Below are positions 1-8,275 of a DNA stretch of 64,000 nt, one piece after another. The notes under the pieces were generated by a model that saw nothing but the letters and a program-made list of their open reading frames with translations, was not told the origin of the DNA and did no database searches. The DNA is from a candidate division KSB1 bacterium (GTDB lineage: Bacteria; Zhuqueibacterota; JdFR-76; DREG01): positions 60,320-124,319 of the forward strand of contig JADFJB010000002.1 in the NCBI GenBank assembly GCA_022566355.1. The letters run 5' to 3'. Position 1 is the stretch's first letter, and every line of letters begins with the position of its first letter. Both the position numbers and the translations under genes were made by a program.

Positions 1-1
1 A

Positions 2-2905
2 TCTGGCAGTTTGCAAAGTCAAAGGATTGTTTTGGAAACAAGTCAGGAATATGAACTTGAATTTCTAGTAGAGGAATTGGTCGAATTCGGATATGAACGA
101 ACCGATCTGGTTAGCAGTGTTGGTGAATTTAGTGTAAGGGGGGGATTGATTGATGTGTTTGCTTTTGAATCTGTTTGTCCGGTTCGTATTGAATTCTTTG
201 GCGATGTTGTAGACACCATCCGAATTTTCGATGTCACTACGCAAAGATCAAAAGAGAAAATCCAACGGTTTTCAATTTTACCGCCGCCGGGCAAGAACAA
301 TGGACAATATGCTGAAGCACAAAATGATCTTTTGGATTTGTTGCCGGAAAAAACCATTTTACTTTTAGATCAACCGGAATTATTCGAACGGGTGTTCATA
401 GGGTTGAAAAAGCCGATGGACAGGGATGAGAGTATTCAAGAATGGCAGGAAGAAGAAGTAGACAAACAATGGGAAAAAATTCAAGAGAAGTTTGAAAAAT
501 TCAAGACAATTCTTCATCCTCACCTTGGTTCACAAGACGGAGTTGATATCCATTTTCGAATGCTCGGCATGAATGATTATCGCGGTAATATTCGGGAGTT
601 GCGAAAAGATATTAACCAATTCTATGGAGGGAAGCCGGCACACGTTTTTGTTTTGCTAGAAGAAAAATTTGAAGTAGAACGCATGCACGATCTTCTTCAA
701 GAATTTGAACAAAACATTCATATTGGTCAGGCGGTTCTTCATAGCGGATTCCAATATGCAAACGAAGGCATATTTGTTATAACGGAAAAAGATTTATTTG
801 GTCGTATACCACGCAAGCGGAACTGGGGTAAATACCGGGGCGGGACGCCGATCTCGAAGTTGAATACATTATCTCCGTCTGATTTAGTAGTTCATGTTGA
901 TCATGGGATCGGCAGATATACCGGACTGGAAAAAATAACAGTGGCTAATGCGGAAAGGGAATGTTTAAAAATTCGTTATAGAGATGGCGACTTACTTTTT
1001 GTTCACATAGATCAATTATGGCGGATTAGTAAATATTCCGGGGCGGAAGGAATGGTGCCTAAATTGAGCCAGTTAGGCGGCAAGGATTGGGAAAAGATAA
1101 AAGAGAGGACACGGAAATCGGTTGAAAAAATGGCCAAGGATTTGCTTCAATTGTATGCAACCCGAAAAACCAAAGAGGGGTTTGCCTTTTCTACTGATTC
1201 TTTATGGCAAAAGGAATTGGAAGCATCCTTTTTATACGAAGAGACACCAGATCAACTGAGCACCATTGAAGAAGTTAAAAAAGACATGGAATCCAGAGCT
1301 CCAATGGATCGATTGATCTGTGGTGATGTTGGGTTCGGTAAAACCGAAGTTGCTTTACGAGCCGCGTTTAAGGCGGTTTTGGATGGAAAACAAGTTGCCA
1401 TTCTGGTTCCGACAACTGTTCTTGCTCAACAACATTATAGTACTTTTTGTGAGCGGCTTTCTCGATATCCTGTAGAAGTTGGTTTGCTATCCAGGTTTAA
1501 AACGACCAAAGAACAGAAAAAAGAAATAGAAAAATTAAAATCCGGCAAATTAGATATTGTTATCGGAACCCACCGTCTTCTCTCAAAAGACGTTGAATTT
1601 AAAAATCTAGGATTATTTATCATCGATGAAGAACATCGATTTGGTGTCAAGCAAAAGGAAAAATTAAAATCAATTCATAAGCTTGTGGATGTTTTATCAT
1701 TGTCCGCAACCCCAATCCCGCGAACTTTGTATTTTTCTATGGCGGGCAGCCGCGACATGTCTGTCATTAATACGCCACCCGATGAAAGATTGCCTGTGAT
1801 TTCCCAGGTTTTACCGTTTGACAAAAAAATTATTAAGAGCGCTATTTTGGAGGAAATTTATCGTGGCGGACAAGTCTTTCTGGTTCACAATGCTGTGCGG
1901 TCAATATATTCAATGGAAAACCTGATATTAAAATTAATTCCGGATATTCGAATCGCGGTCGCTCATGGGCAGATGTCACCTCATGAACTTGAGAAAGTGA
2001 TGACTGATTTTGTTGAAAAAAAATATGATTGCCTCATTTGTACAATGATAATTGAATCGGGACTGGATTTACCGAATGTGAATACTTTGATTGTAAATCG
2101 AGCCGACAAACTTGGTTTGGCCCAACTATATCAAATCAAAGGAAGAGTAGGAAGGTCAAACCGGCAAGCATTTGCCTACTTCTTAGTTCCTCCAATTAAG
2201 TACCTTACACCAAGCGCACTCAAACGGCTCCAAACGATTGAAGAACATTTTGAGCTGGGAGCGGGTTTGCAAATTGCTATGAAAGATTTGGAAATCCGAG
2301 GCGCGGGTAATCTATTGGGTTCGGATCAAAGCGGGTTTATCAATGTGATCGGATTTGATCTGTATTGTAAATTACTCGAAGAATCAATTTCGAATCTAAA
2401 GAATGAAAAAATAGAAGTTGCAGAAAACGGACATTTAAAAGATGTTGTTATCGACGTTGATTTTGATGCTTATATTCCTGACGATTATGTCTCAATTGAT
2501 TTTGAAAGAATAAACATCTATCAACGATTAAACATATCCAAATCAAAAGATGATTTGTTTGAATTGGACGAAGAACTAAGGGATCGTTTTGGTCAATTGC
2601 CTAAACCAGTTCGTACTCTTCTTGAGATAACTAGGCTTAGACAACTTTGCGCATCGTTGGGAATCGATAAGTTTAAAATTAGAAATCGCACCCTAACTGC
2701 TTATTTTTCAGATAGTTATTACACAAAAGCAAAGCAAAAATCATTACAGCAAATTCTTTCATTAATTCAAGCATCTTCACCGGAAAAGCTACAATTTTTG
2801 CATGGGAAGAAATTTGGTTTTAAATTTCAATTAAGAAGCACTGACGAAACGTCACTAAACGATACAAAAGAATTTTTTAAGAGGTTAGAACAAAATACTG
2901 TATAA
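2..2905 (+). CDS. mfd: Transcription-repair coupling factor Mfd, 5'-truncated by the window edge
   Basis: ATP-dependent translocase that removes RNA polymerase stalled at DNA lesions and recruits UvrA. The frame is open from base 2, so the start lies upstream; about 965 residues are visible against roughly 1100-1150 usual for the family, so much of the N-terminal UvrB-like module is missing. Counting from the TTG at base 11, the RNA-polymerase-interacting region (VVHVDHGIGRY) lies near residue 290. The helicase Walker A (GDVGFGKTE) is near 437, the DEEH box (IIDEEHRFG) near 538, and motif VI (QIKGRVGRS) near 707. The C-terminal TRCF domain fills the last 200 residues. The stop is followed 20 bp later by a chaperone gene on the same strand. 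Identification is secure. Confidence 0.97.
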   Translation, partial: SGSLQSQRIVLETSQEYELEFLVEELVEFGYERTDLVSSVGEFSVRGGLIDVFAFESVCPVRIEFFGDVVDTIRIFDVTTQRSKEKIQRFSILPPPGKNNGQYAEAQNDLLDLLPEKTILLLDQPELFERVFIGLKKPMDRDESIQEWQEEEVDKQWEKIQEKFEKFKTILHPHLGSQDGVDIHFRMLGMNDYRGNIRELRKDINQFYGGKPAHVFVLLEEKFEVERMHDLLQEFEQNIHIGQAVLHSGFQYANEGIFVITEKDLFGRIPRKRNWGKYRGGTPISKLNTLSPSDLVVHVDHGIGRYTGLEKITVANAERECLKIRYRDGDLLFVHIDQLWRISKYSGAEGMVPKLSQLGGKDWEKIKERTRKSVEKMAKDLLQLYATRKTKEGFAFSTDSLWQKELEASFLYEETPDQLSTIEEVKKDMESRAPMDRLICGDVGFGKTEVALRAAFKAVLDGKQVAILVPTTVLAQQHYSTFCERLSRYPVEVGLLSRFKTTKEQKKEIEKLKSGKLDIVIGTHRLLSKDVEFKNLGLFIIDEEHRFGVKQKEKLKSIHKLVDVLSLSATPIPRTLYFSMAGSRDMSVINTPPDERLPVISQVLPFDKKIIKSAILEEIYRGGQVFLVHNAVRSIYSMENLILKLIPDIRIAVAHGQMSPHELEKVMTDFVEKKYDCLICTMIIESGLDLPNVNTLIVNRADKLGLAQLYQIKGRVGRSNRQAFAYFLVPPIKYLTPSALKRLQTIEEHFELGAGLQIAMKDLEIRGAGNLLGSDQSGFINVIGFDLYCKLLEESISNLKNEKIEVAENGHLKDVVIDVDFDAYIPDDYVSIDFERINIYQRLNISKSKDDLFELDEELRDRFGQLPKPVRTLLEITRLRQLCASLGIDKFKIRNRTLTAYFSDSYYTKAKQKSLQQILSLIQASSPEKLQFLHGKKFGFKFQLRSTDETSLNDTKEFFKRLEQNTV

Positions 2906-2925
2906 ATTTTATAAAGGGTAGGTGT

Positions 2926-4665
2926 ATGAAAAAGAACTGGATTTTGTTGGTCATTTTAAGTGTGTTCATCGGAATGTTTTCCGGATGCAATTCTAAAAAA
3001 ACACAAATCGTAGCCAGGGCTGGGAATAGTTTGATAAGCCTTGAACAATTTGAAAGAGAATATCTAGAGTCAAATTCAATTCGATCTCTTCAAAATGCTT
3101 CAGGGGATGACAAGCAAAAATTTCTTGATAAAATGATCGACAAAGAAATGAAACTAATGTTTGCCAAACAAATGAATATAGATAAAATTCCGGAAGTGAA
3201 GGATCAGATCGAGCAAGCGAGACTGCAGGCGGCATACATAGCGGCATTGGAGCAGCTTGTTATGTTCAAAATCATAAAAGAAAAAGAGATTCGGGAATTT
3301 TATGATCGTTCTGATAAAGAAATAAGAGTGCGACATATTCTTTTGGATCTACCCTCAAAGGATGACGCGGACTCTCTCACAAAAGTTGTCGAAAAAGCAG
3401 CTGGAATTATCCGGGAGCTTCGATCTGGTGGTGATTTCACTGAACTTGCCGGGAACTATTCAAAGGATGAATTTAGTTCGAAAAAAGGGGGAGATCTTGG
3501 TTTCTTAAAATGGGGAAGCATGGACAATAAATTTATGACCGCGGTGCTAAAATCCGGGAAATATCAAATCTATCCCCAACCAATTATTACCTCCAAAGGC
3601 GTTCATATTATTCAGGTTACCGAAAAGCGACCTGTTTTACAAAGGCCATATGAGATTGAAAGAACTGTTATCGTGCGAAATCTGTTTAATCGAAAAAGAA
3701 AAAGCGTAACGGCAGAATTCGAAAAGTTCAATCAAGAATTGGACAAAAAATATAACGTTGTTATTTTTGAAGAGAATATTCAAAAAATGCTCACTTTTAT
3801 TTCAACGTCACCCAATGATTCTTTATTGCTAGAAAATTATGGAGTGAAAAATCCGGATTATTCATGGGTGTCATATGAATTGCGTTTCTTGCCACTTGCT
3901 CAATATGACAAGGAAACAAAAACAATGATCGGATTTTTTGAATTAATGTTCAATCAACAACGCGCACTAAGGCCCCAAGAGATCCGCACCGTCGAAATTG
4001 CAACAAAATTTTTACAGGACAAAATAAGATTTGATTTAACTTCGGAGATTGGTATCCGTCATGGCTACCTGGAAATACCAAATTACCGAAGACAATTAGA
4101 TAGCCAGGTTTCTCAAATTATAACCAGATATTTACAGAATAGTTATATTAATAAAATTAAAAAGATTACGGATGAAATGGCGGAAGAATATTACAATAAT
4201 CAGCCGGAAAAATATAAAATTCCCGCAAAAGCGGAAGTTCAAGAAATATTTGTTAAGGATTCTACCGAAGCCCAATTGATTTATCAATTGGCAACGGCCG
4301 GAAATGATTTTGACGTATTGGCAGAAAAATATAATACCCGGGCCAGGTCTAAAAATAAAAAAGGCAATCTTGGCTATCTTACTGAAAATAGTTTTGGAGA
4401 ATTGGGTAAAACTGCTATAGAATTAAAACCCGGGAAAATTGCCGGTCCGTTAAAGTTGGATAATGGATATTCAATTTTTAGGGTTTTAAGTCATGAAAAA
4501 GAACAGATGCAATCATTTTCAAAAATAAAAACAAAGGTTCGTTCCGACCTGGTAAGAAATCTGCGAAAAATCAACCAGGAAGAATGGGAAAAAAAGATAA
4601 AAGGTATGGTTCGTGTGCGGGTTTATGAAAAAGTACTAGAACGTGCGCTAAAGCAGCATACTTAA
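2926..4665 (+). CDS. Lipoprotein peptidyl-prolyl isomerase with two parvulin-like domains
   Basis: Probable periplasmic folding factor of the SurA/PrsA type. The N-terminus is a lipoprotein signal (basic start, hydrophobic stretch, then FSGC around residues 18-21). A SurA-like helical region follows. The first rotamase domain runs about residues 133-235 with RHILLDLP, a GGDLGFL core and the terminal GVHIIQV strand. A second, more diverged one runs about 435-521 (EVQEIFV, KGNLGYL, GYSIFRV). The 579-residue length fits two-domain members. It is the first of three consecutive SurA-type genes. The start is ATG with a GGTAGG-like ribosome site just upstream. Whether both rotamase domains are active cannot be judged; the second lacks the usual RHIL and looks chaperone-like. 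Confidence 0.88.
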   Translation: MKKNWILLVILSVFIGMFSGCNSKKTQIVARAGNSLISLEQFEREYLESNSIRSLQNASGDDKQKFLDKMIDKEMKLMFAKQMNIDKIPEVKDQIEQARLQAAYIAALEQLVMFKIIKEKEIREFYDRSDKEIRVRHILLDLPSKDDADSLTKVVEKAAGIIRELRSGGDFTELAGNYSKDEFSSKKGGDLGFLKWGSMDNKFMTAVLKSGKYQIYPQPIITSKGVHIIQVTEKRPVLQRPYEIERTVIVRNLFNRKRKSVTAEFEKFNQELDKKYNVVIFEENIQKMLTFISTSPNDSLLLENYGVKNPDYSWVSYELRFLPLAQYDKETKTMIGFFELMFNQQRALRPQEIRTVEIATKFLQDKIRFDLTSEIGIRHGYLEIPNYRRQLDSQVSQIITRYLQNSYINKIKKITDEMAEEYYNNQPEKYKIPAKAEVQEIFVKDSTEAQLIYQLATAGNDFDVLAEKYNTRARSKNKKGNLGYLTENSFGELGKTAIELKPGKIAGPLKLDNGYSIFRVLSHEKEQMQSFSKIKTKVRSDLVRNLRKINQEEWEKKIKGMVRVRVYEKVLERALKQHT

Positions 4666-4679
4666 GTACAAAGAAGAAA

Positions 4680-5567
4680 ATGAATAAAAGTATTATTAAT
4701 AAGCTCAAATCAATTTTATTAATTTCAACAATTTTGTTGTTCTTGAAATGCAATAAACCTGTCGATACCAGCCCGATGGTAGCTCAAGTTGGAAACACAC
4801 CTTTGACACTCATTGAGATACAGAATCAACTGGGAAATAATGGTTCGGAATTGATAAGCACAGATTATTTGCAATCTTATGTTTATCGCTGGATTGACAA
4901 TGAATTGATTTACCAGTCAGCTATATCTAAAGGATTTGACAAACTTCCCTTTATTCAAGAGGGATTGCAAAAATTGAAGCGAGACTTGGTTATCAGTTAC
5001 TATATCGAAGACAAGATGTCGAATTTACCGCCGATTTCCGAAGAAGACATAGCTGAATACTATCAAGAAAATCAAGCGAGTTTTCAAAGAGATTATGTAG
5101 AATTTAGATATTACTATTTGATTTGCAAAGACAGGCAGACGGCACAGACTGTTAAAGCGGCATTAACCAAAGGAGAAGCGATTGAAAATGTTGTCCAGAA
5201 AAACTATCCGGAAAACATTTTCAACAATCAATGGGACAGCGGTTATATTCCAATTGAAAATGTAATTTTATCTTTACAAAGAAGCATTGCTCGCCAACAA
5301 ACAGGGAGTTATATTGGACCGGTTGCAGGAGAGGGCGGGCATATTTTATATCAATTGGTTGAGAAACACGAAAGGGGTAGTTTCCGTGATATTGAACTTG
5401 TTAAAAATCAGATTATTCAGCGTTTGCGGGAAAGAAGGTATCGTGAAAGATTTAAGGAACTAATGGTTTCGCTTAAGAGTAATAAGAAAATTGAATTAAA
5501 TCTGGCAACACTAGAAAAAGAAGTAGTGCCTGATACAACCGTAAAAAAGCTTGAAGGATCTTTATGA
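4680..5567 (+). CDS. Small SurA-like lipoprotein, degenerate parvulin domain
   Basis: 295-residue secreted protein between two clear SurA-type genes. A hydrophobic signal ends in LFLKC (Cys at about residue 24), consistent with lipoprotein processing. The N-terminal part carries the SurA-type pattern (VAQVGNTPLTLIEI) followed by helices. The C-terminal part keeps only traces of a rotamase fold (GSYIGPV, GGHILYQLVEKHE) and lacks the RHIL and GGDLG signatures, so it is more likely a chaperone than an isomerase. It starts 14 bp after the preceding gene, and its stop overlaps the next start as ATGA, so translation is probably coupled. Likely role: outer-membrane protein biogenesis with its two neighbours (inference). 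Confidence 0.75.
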   Translation: MNKSIINKLKSILLISTILLFLKCNKPVDTSPMVAQVGNTPLTLIEIQNQLGNNGSELISTDYLQSYVYRWIDNELIYQSAISKGFDKLPFIQEGLQKLKRDLVISYYIEDKMSNLPPISEEDIAEYYQENQASFQRDYVEFRYYYLICKDRQTAQTVKAALTKGEAIENVVQKNYPENIFNNQWDSGYIPIENVILSLQRSIARQQTGSYIGPVAGEGGHILYQLVEKHERGSFRDIELVKNQIIQRLRERRYRERFKELMVSLKSNKKIELNLATLEKEVVPDTTVKKLEGSL

Positions 5568-6853
5568 AACGAATAACTTTATTTTTTTATTTGTTTTTGT
5601 TTTTCGCAAACCATTCAATTGCCCAGGACAAACTTTTAGATGGCATTGCAGCGATTGTTGACGAAGAAATTATTTTACATTCGGAACTTACCCAATTTAC
5701 CATTCAATTGGCCTTACAATTAAAAATTGACCTTCAAAAAGAACCTGAAAAAATTGACGAACTTAGAAGAGCCACTTTGGAAAATTTGATAACACAGAAA
5801 GTATTATTATCCAAAGCGAAAGAAGACACGGTTATTGTCGAAGAACAGCAGGTGGAGGAAATCCTAAATAACCAGATTCAACAATGGACACAACAACTGG
5901 GTTCCATATCAAAGGTAGAAGAATATTTTGATATGCCCATTGGAAAAATCAAGAGGCAATTCCAGGAAGATGTTAGGAATCGCCTCATGGTTGAAAGGAC
6001 GCAGCAAATGTTTGTTCAAACAATCACAATAACCAGACAGGAGGTTGAGAGGTTTTTTAGGACCATGCAAGACAGCTTGCCGGAAACAAATGAAATGGTA
6101 CATATTCGAGTTCTGTTGCGAGAAGTTCGCGCCGGTGGCAAGGGCAAAGAAGAGGCCTTTAAGAAAATCTCAGAGATACGTGATAGAATAGTAAACGGGG
6201 AAGACTTTGCTACATTGGCTAAGGAGAATTCTGAAGACCCGGGTTCGGTTTCTGCTGGTGGAGAATTGGGTTTGATTCAACGAGGTGATTTTGTTCATGA
6301 ATTTGAAGAAACGGCCTTTAAGTTAAAACCGGGAGATATTTCAGAGATAATTGAAACAAAATTCGGACTTCATATCATTAAGCTAATTGAGAAAAGAGGA
6401 GAAAGGATAAATGTTCGTCATATACTCATTCAATTAAAGGCAGGCAGTAGCGACGCTGAGAAGACGAGAGCTTTTCTAGCTGCAATCAAGGATAGCATTC
6501 AAACAGAAGACGATTTCATTAAAATGGCCGAGAAATATTCTCATGATGCAACTTCTAATGATAATGGCGGCGACCTTGGATGGTTTGAGGTCGAAGGCTT
6601 ACAAATACCTGAATTTAAAAAGGCACTCGAAGGCCTTGAAATAGGAGAAGTAAGCCAACCCTTTTTGACTGAATTTGGATATTTTATTATTCGTTTAGAT
6701 GAAAAACGTGAGGGAGGCAAATTAAATTTAGAAGATGATTGGCAGCAACTGGAGCAATTTGCACTTAACCAGAAAAGCAGTAAAAAAATGCAAGAATGGG
6801 TGGAGGATCTAAAAACTAAAATTTATATTGAACTTAAAGAGCGGGTAAATTAA
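5564..6853 (+). CDS. surA: SurA-type periplasmic chaperone / peptidyl-prolyl isomerase
   Basis: 429 residues, the usual SurA length. A cleavable signal peptide ends near SIAQ-D (about residue 21). The SurA N-terminal domain (IAAIVDEEIILHSEL) covers about residues 25-170. The first parvulin domain is about 177-279 (GGELGLI, FGLHIIKLIEKR) and the second about 282-380 (VRHILIQLK, GGDLGWF, FGYFIIRLDEKR). SurA escorts outer-membrane proteins across the periplasm to the BAM machinery. The ATG overlaps the stop of the preceding gene by 4 bp, so the three chaperone genes form one operon, which ends at the terminator 45 bp downstream. The first rotamase domain has VLLRE in place of RHIL, so isomerase activity probably lies in the second. 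Confidence 0.92.
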   Translation: MKRITLFFYLFLFFANHSIAQDKLLDGIAAIVDEEIILHSELTQFTIQLALQLKIDLQKEPEKIDELRRATLENLITQKVLLSKAKEDTVIVEEQQVEEILNNQIQQWTQQLGSISKVEEYFDMPIGKIKRQFQEDVRNRLMVERTQQMFVQTITITRQEVERFFRTMQDSLPETNEMVHIRVLLREVRAGGKGKEEAFKKISEIRDRIVNGEDFATLAKENSEDPGSVSAGGELGLIQRGDFVHEFEETAFKLKPGDISEIIETKFGLHIIKLIEKRGERINVRHILIQLKAGSSDAEKTRAFLAAIKDSIQTEDDFIKMAEKYSHDATSNDNGGDLGWFEVEGLQIPEFKKALEGLEIGEVSQPFLTEFGYFIIRLDEKREGGKLNLEDDWQQLEQFALNQKSSKKMQEWVEDLKTKIYIELKERVN

Positions 6854-6897
6854 GAAAGGATTCTTATTTGATAACTTTAAGGGTTTATCGCTTTCAC

Positions 6898-6937
6898 AAG
6901 GCTCCTCTAACACGTGGGGAGCCTTTTTTGTTTTTTT
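6898..6937 (+). terminator. Rho-independent terminator of the chaperone operon
   Basis: Perfect 8-bp stem AAGGCTCC / GGAGCCTT (6898-6905 with 6918-6925) with a 12-nt loop, followed by a long T-rich run to 6937. It lies 45 bp after the surA-type stop. Confidence 0.93.
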
Positions 6938-7029
6938 AAAAAATGAATATCTGTTGCGTGTTTTAGGAAAAAGAGGCAATTTAATAAAAGTATAAAATCA
7001 AATTTAAATCTAAAATCAAAAAGCGATAA

Positions 7030-7530
7030 ATGGAAATCATTGGTTGGGTATTTTTTGTGTTAGGAATGTTGATCGGTTTGGTTGTGATCCCATTTGGATT
7101 TGCCGGAACGTTCATAATCGTTGTAGGCGCGTTGATATTGGGGCTGGTCACCCAGTTTAGTGAAATCACAGGTAAATTTCTTGGATTACTCCTTGGCATA
7201 TCCATTGTAGTAGAATTATTAGAATTTTTTCTGGGTGCGGCAACTGCTAAAAAATATGGTTCTTCAGCATGGGGAATTTGGGGTTCTATAATCGGTGGAA
7301 TTTTTGGCGCACTTTGGGGAACAGCGATTTCCCCAATACTTGGCACTATTTTTGGTGCTTTTGTTGGAGTTTACCTGGGTGCATTCCTTTTTGAGTACTT
7401 CCGTTTTAAGGATGCTAATAAAGCGAAGAAGGCTGGTTGGGGAGCATTCCTAGGTGCGCTAACAGGAAGATTTCTGAAATTCATAGCTGCAATTGTAATG
7501 ATTGTAATGGTTGGGTACAAAGTCATTTAG
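7030..7530 (+). CDS. DUF456-family membrane protein
   Basis: 166 residues, almost entirely hydrophobic and glycine-rich, with several transmembrane helices and the repeated glycine-zipper-like pattern typical of DUF456 (GIWGSIIGGIFGALWGT). Function is unknown; members are small inner-membrane proteins. The ATG has no strong ribosome site. The upstream 90 bp carry only AT-rich sequence after the terminator. The family call rests on the residue pattern alone. Confidence 0.8.
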   Translation: MEIIGWVFFVLGMLIGLVVIPFGFAGTFIIVVGALILGLVTQFSEITGKFLGLLLGISIVVELLEFFLGAATAKKYGSSAWGIWGSIIGGIFGALWGTAISPILGTIFGAFVGVYLGAFLFEYFRFKDANKAKKAGWGAFLGALTGRFLKFIAAIVMIVMVGYKVI

Positions 7531-7552
7531 TCCAAACATTTATAAAATAATA

Positions 7553-8248
7553 ATGTATAATCCTATTAATTTACAATATTTTAGAACTGTTTTTATGTTA
7601 AGTCTAATTTTAATTGTTCATACAGAATTAAGCTTTGCACAAAACATCAACGAGGGTAGATTAACCATCGCCAGAGTCAAATACAGTGGCGGCGGTGATT
7701 GGTATAATGATCCGTCGGCTGTCCCGAATTTATTGTCATTCATAGAAAAAGAGACAGGAATTTTTGTCCGGAAGGATGAGGTAAAAATTTCATTGTCAGA
7801 CGAGAAACTCTTTTCTTTCCCCATACTTTTTATAACAGGCCATGGAAGAATTCGATTAACTGAGGTTGAAGTAAGAAGGCTGCGGGAATACCTTACTCAT
7901 GGTGGATTTTTATATGCAGATGATGATTATGGCATGGATAAATTCTTTCGTAGAGAGATGAAAAAAGTTTTCAAGGGTTATGAATTTGTTGAGTTGCCGT
8001 TTAACCATGAAATTTACAGTGCTCATTTTAATTTTACTAATGGTCCACCCAAAATTCATGAGCATGATGGCGGACCTCCCAAGGGATATGGACTTTTTTA
8101 TGATGGACAAATGGTTGTGTATTACACTGTAAACACCAACATTTCGGATGGTTGGGTAGATCCAGCCGTCCATAAGGATCCTCCGCAAATTCGTGAGGCT
8201 GCTCTGAAAATGGGAACCAATATCATCTTGTGGGTTTTAATGCATTAA
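7553..8248 (+). CDS. DUF4159-family secreted protein
   Basis: About 231 residues. The signal peptide ends near SFAQ-N, followed by the DUF4159 pattern: a conserved start (ARVKYSGGGDWYNDP), a central FITGHGRI segment and YADDDYG. Near the end are HEHDGGPP and an NTNISDGW motif, so it resembles a ThuA/GATase-like fold in sequence style. An in-frame TTG at 7511 would overlap DUF456 and add an implausible N-terminus, so the ATG at 7553 is preferred. DUF4159 genes commonly sit with DUF4175-like, MoxR and DUF58 genes in FCB-type genomes. Here the DUF4175-like gene follows directly, but MoxR and DUF58 are not in this stretch. Function unknown. Confidence 0.82.
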   Translation: MYNPINLQYFRTVFMLSLILIVHTELSFAQNINEGRLTIARVKYSGGGDWYNDPSAVPNLLSFIEKETGIFVRKDEVKISLSDEKLFSFPILFITGHGRIRLTEVEVRRLREYLTHGGFLYADDDYGMDKFFRREMKKVFKGYEFVELPFNHEIYSAHFNFTNGPPKIHEHDGGPPKGYGLFYDGQMVVYYTVNTNISDGWVDPAVHKDPPQIREAALKMGTNIILWVLMH

Positions 8249-8275
8249 CAGTTAAATTTAAAGAAAGGGTTGATC

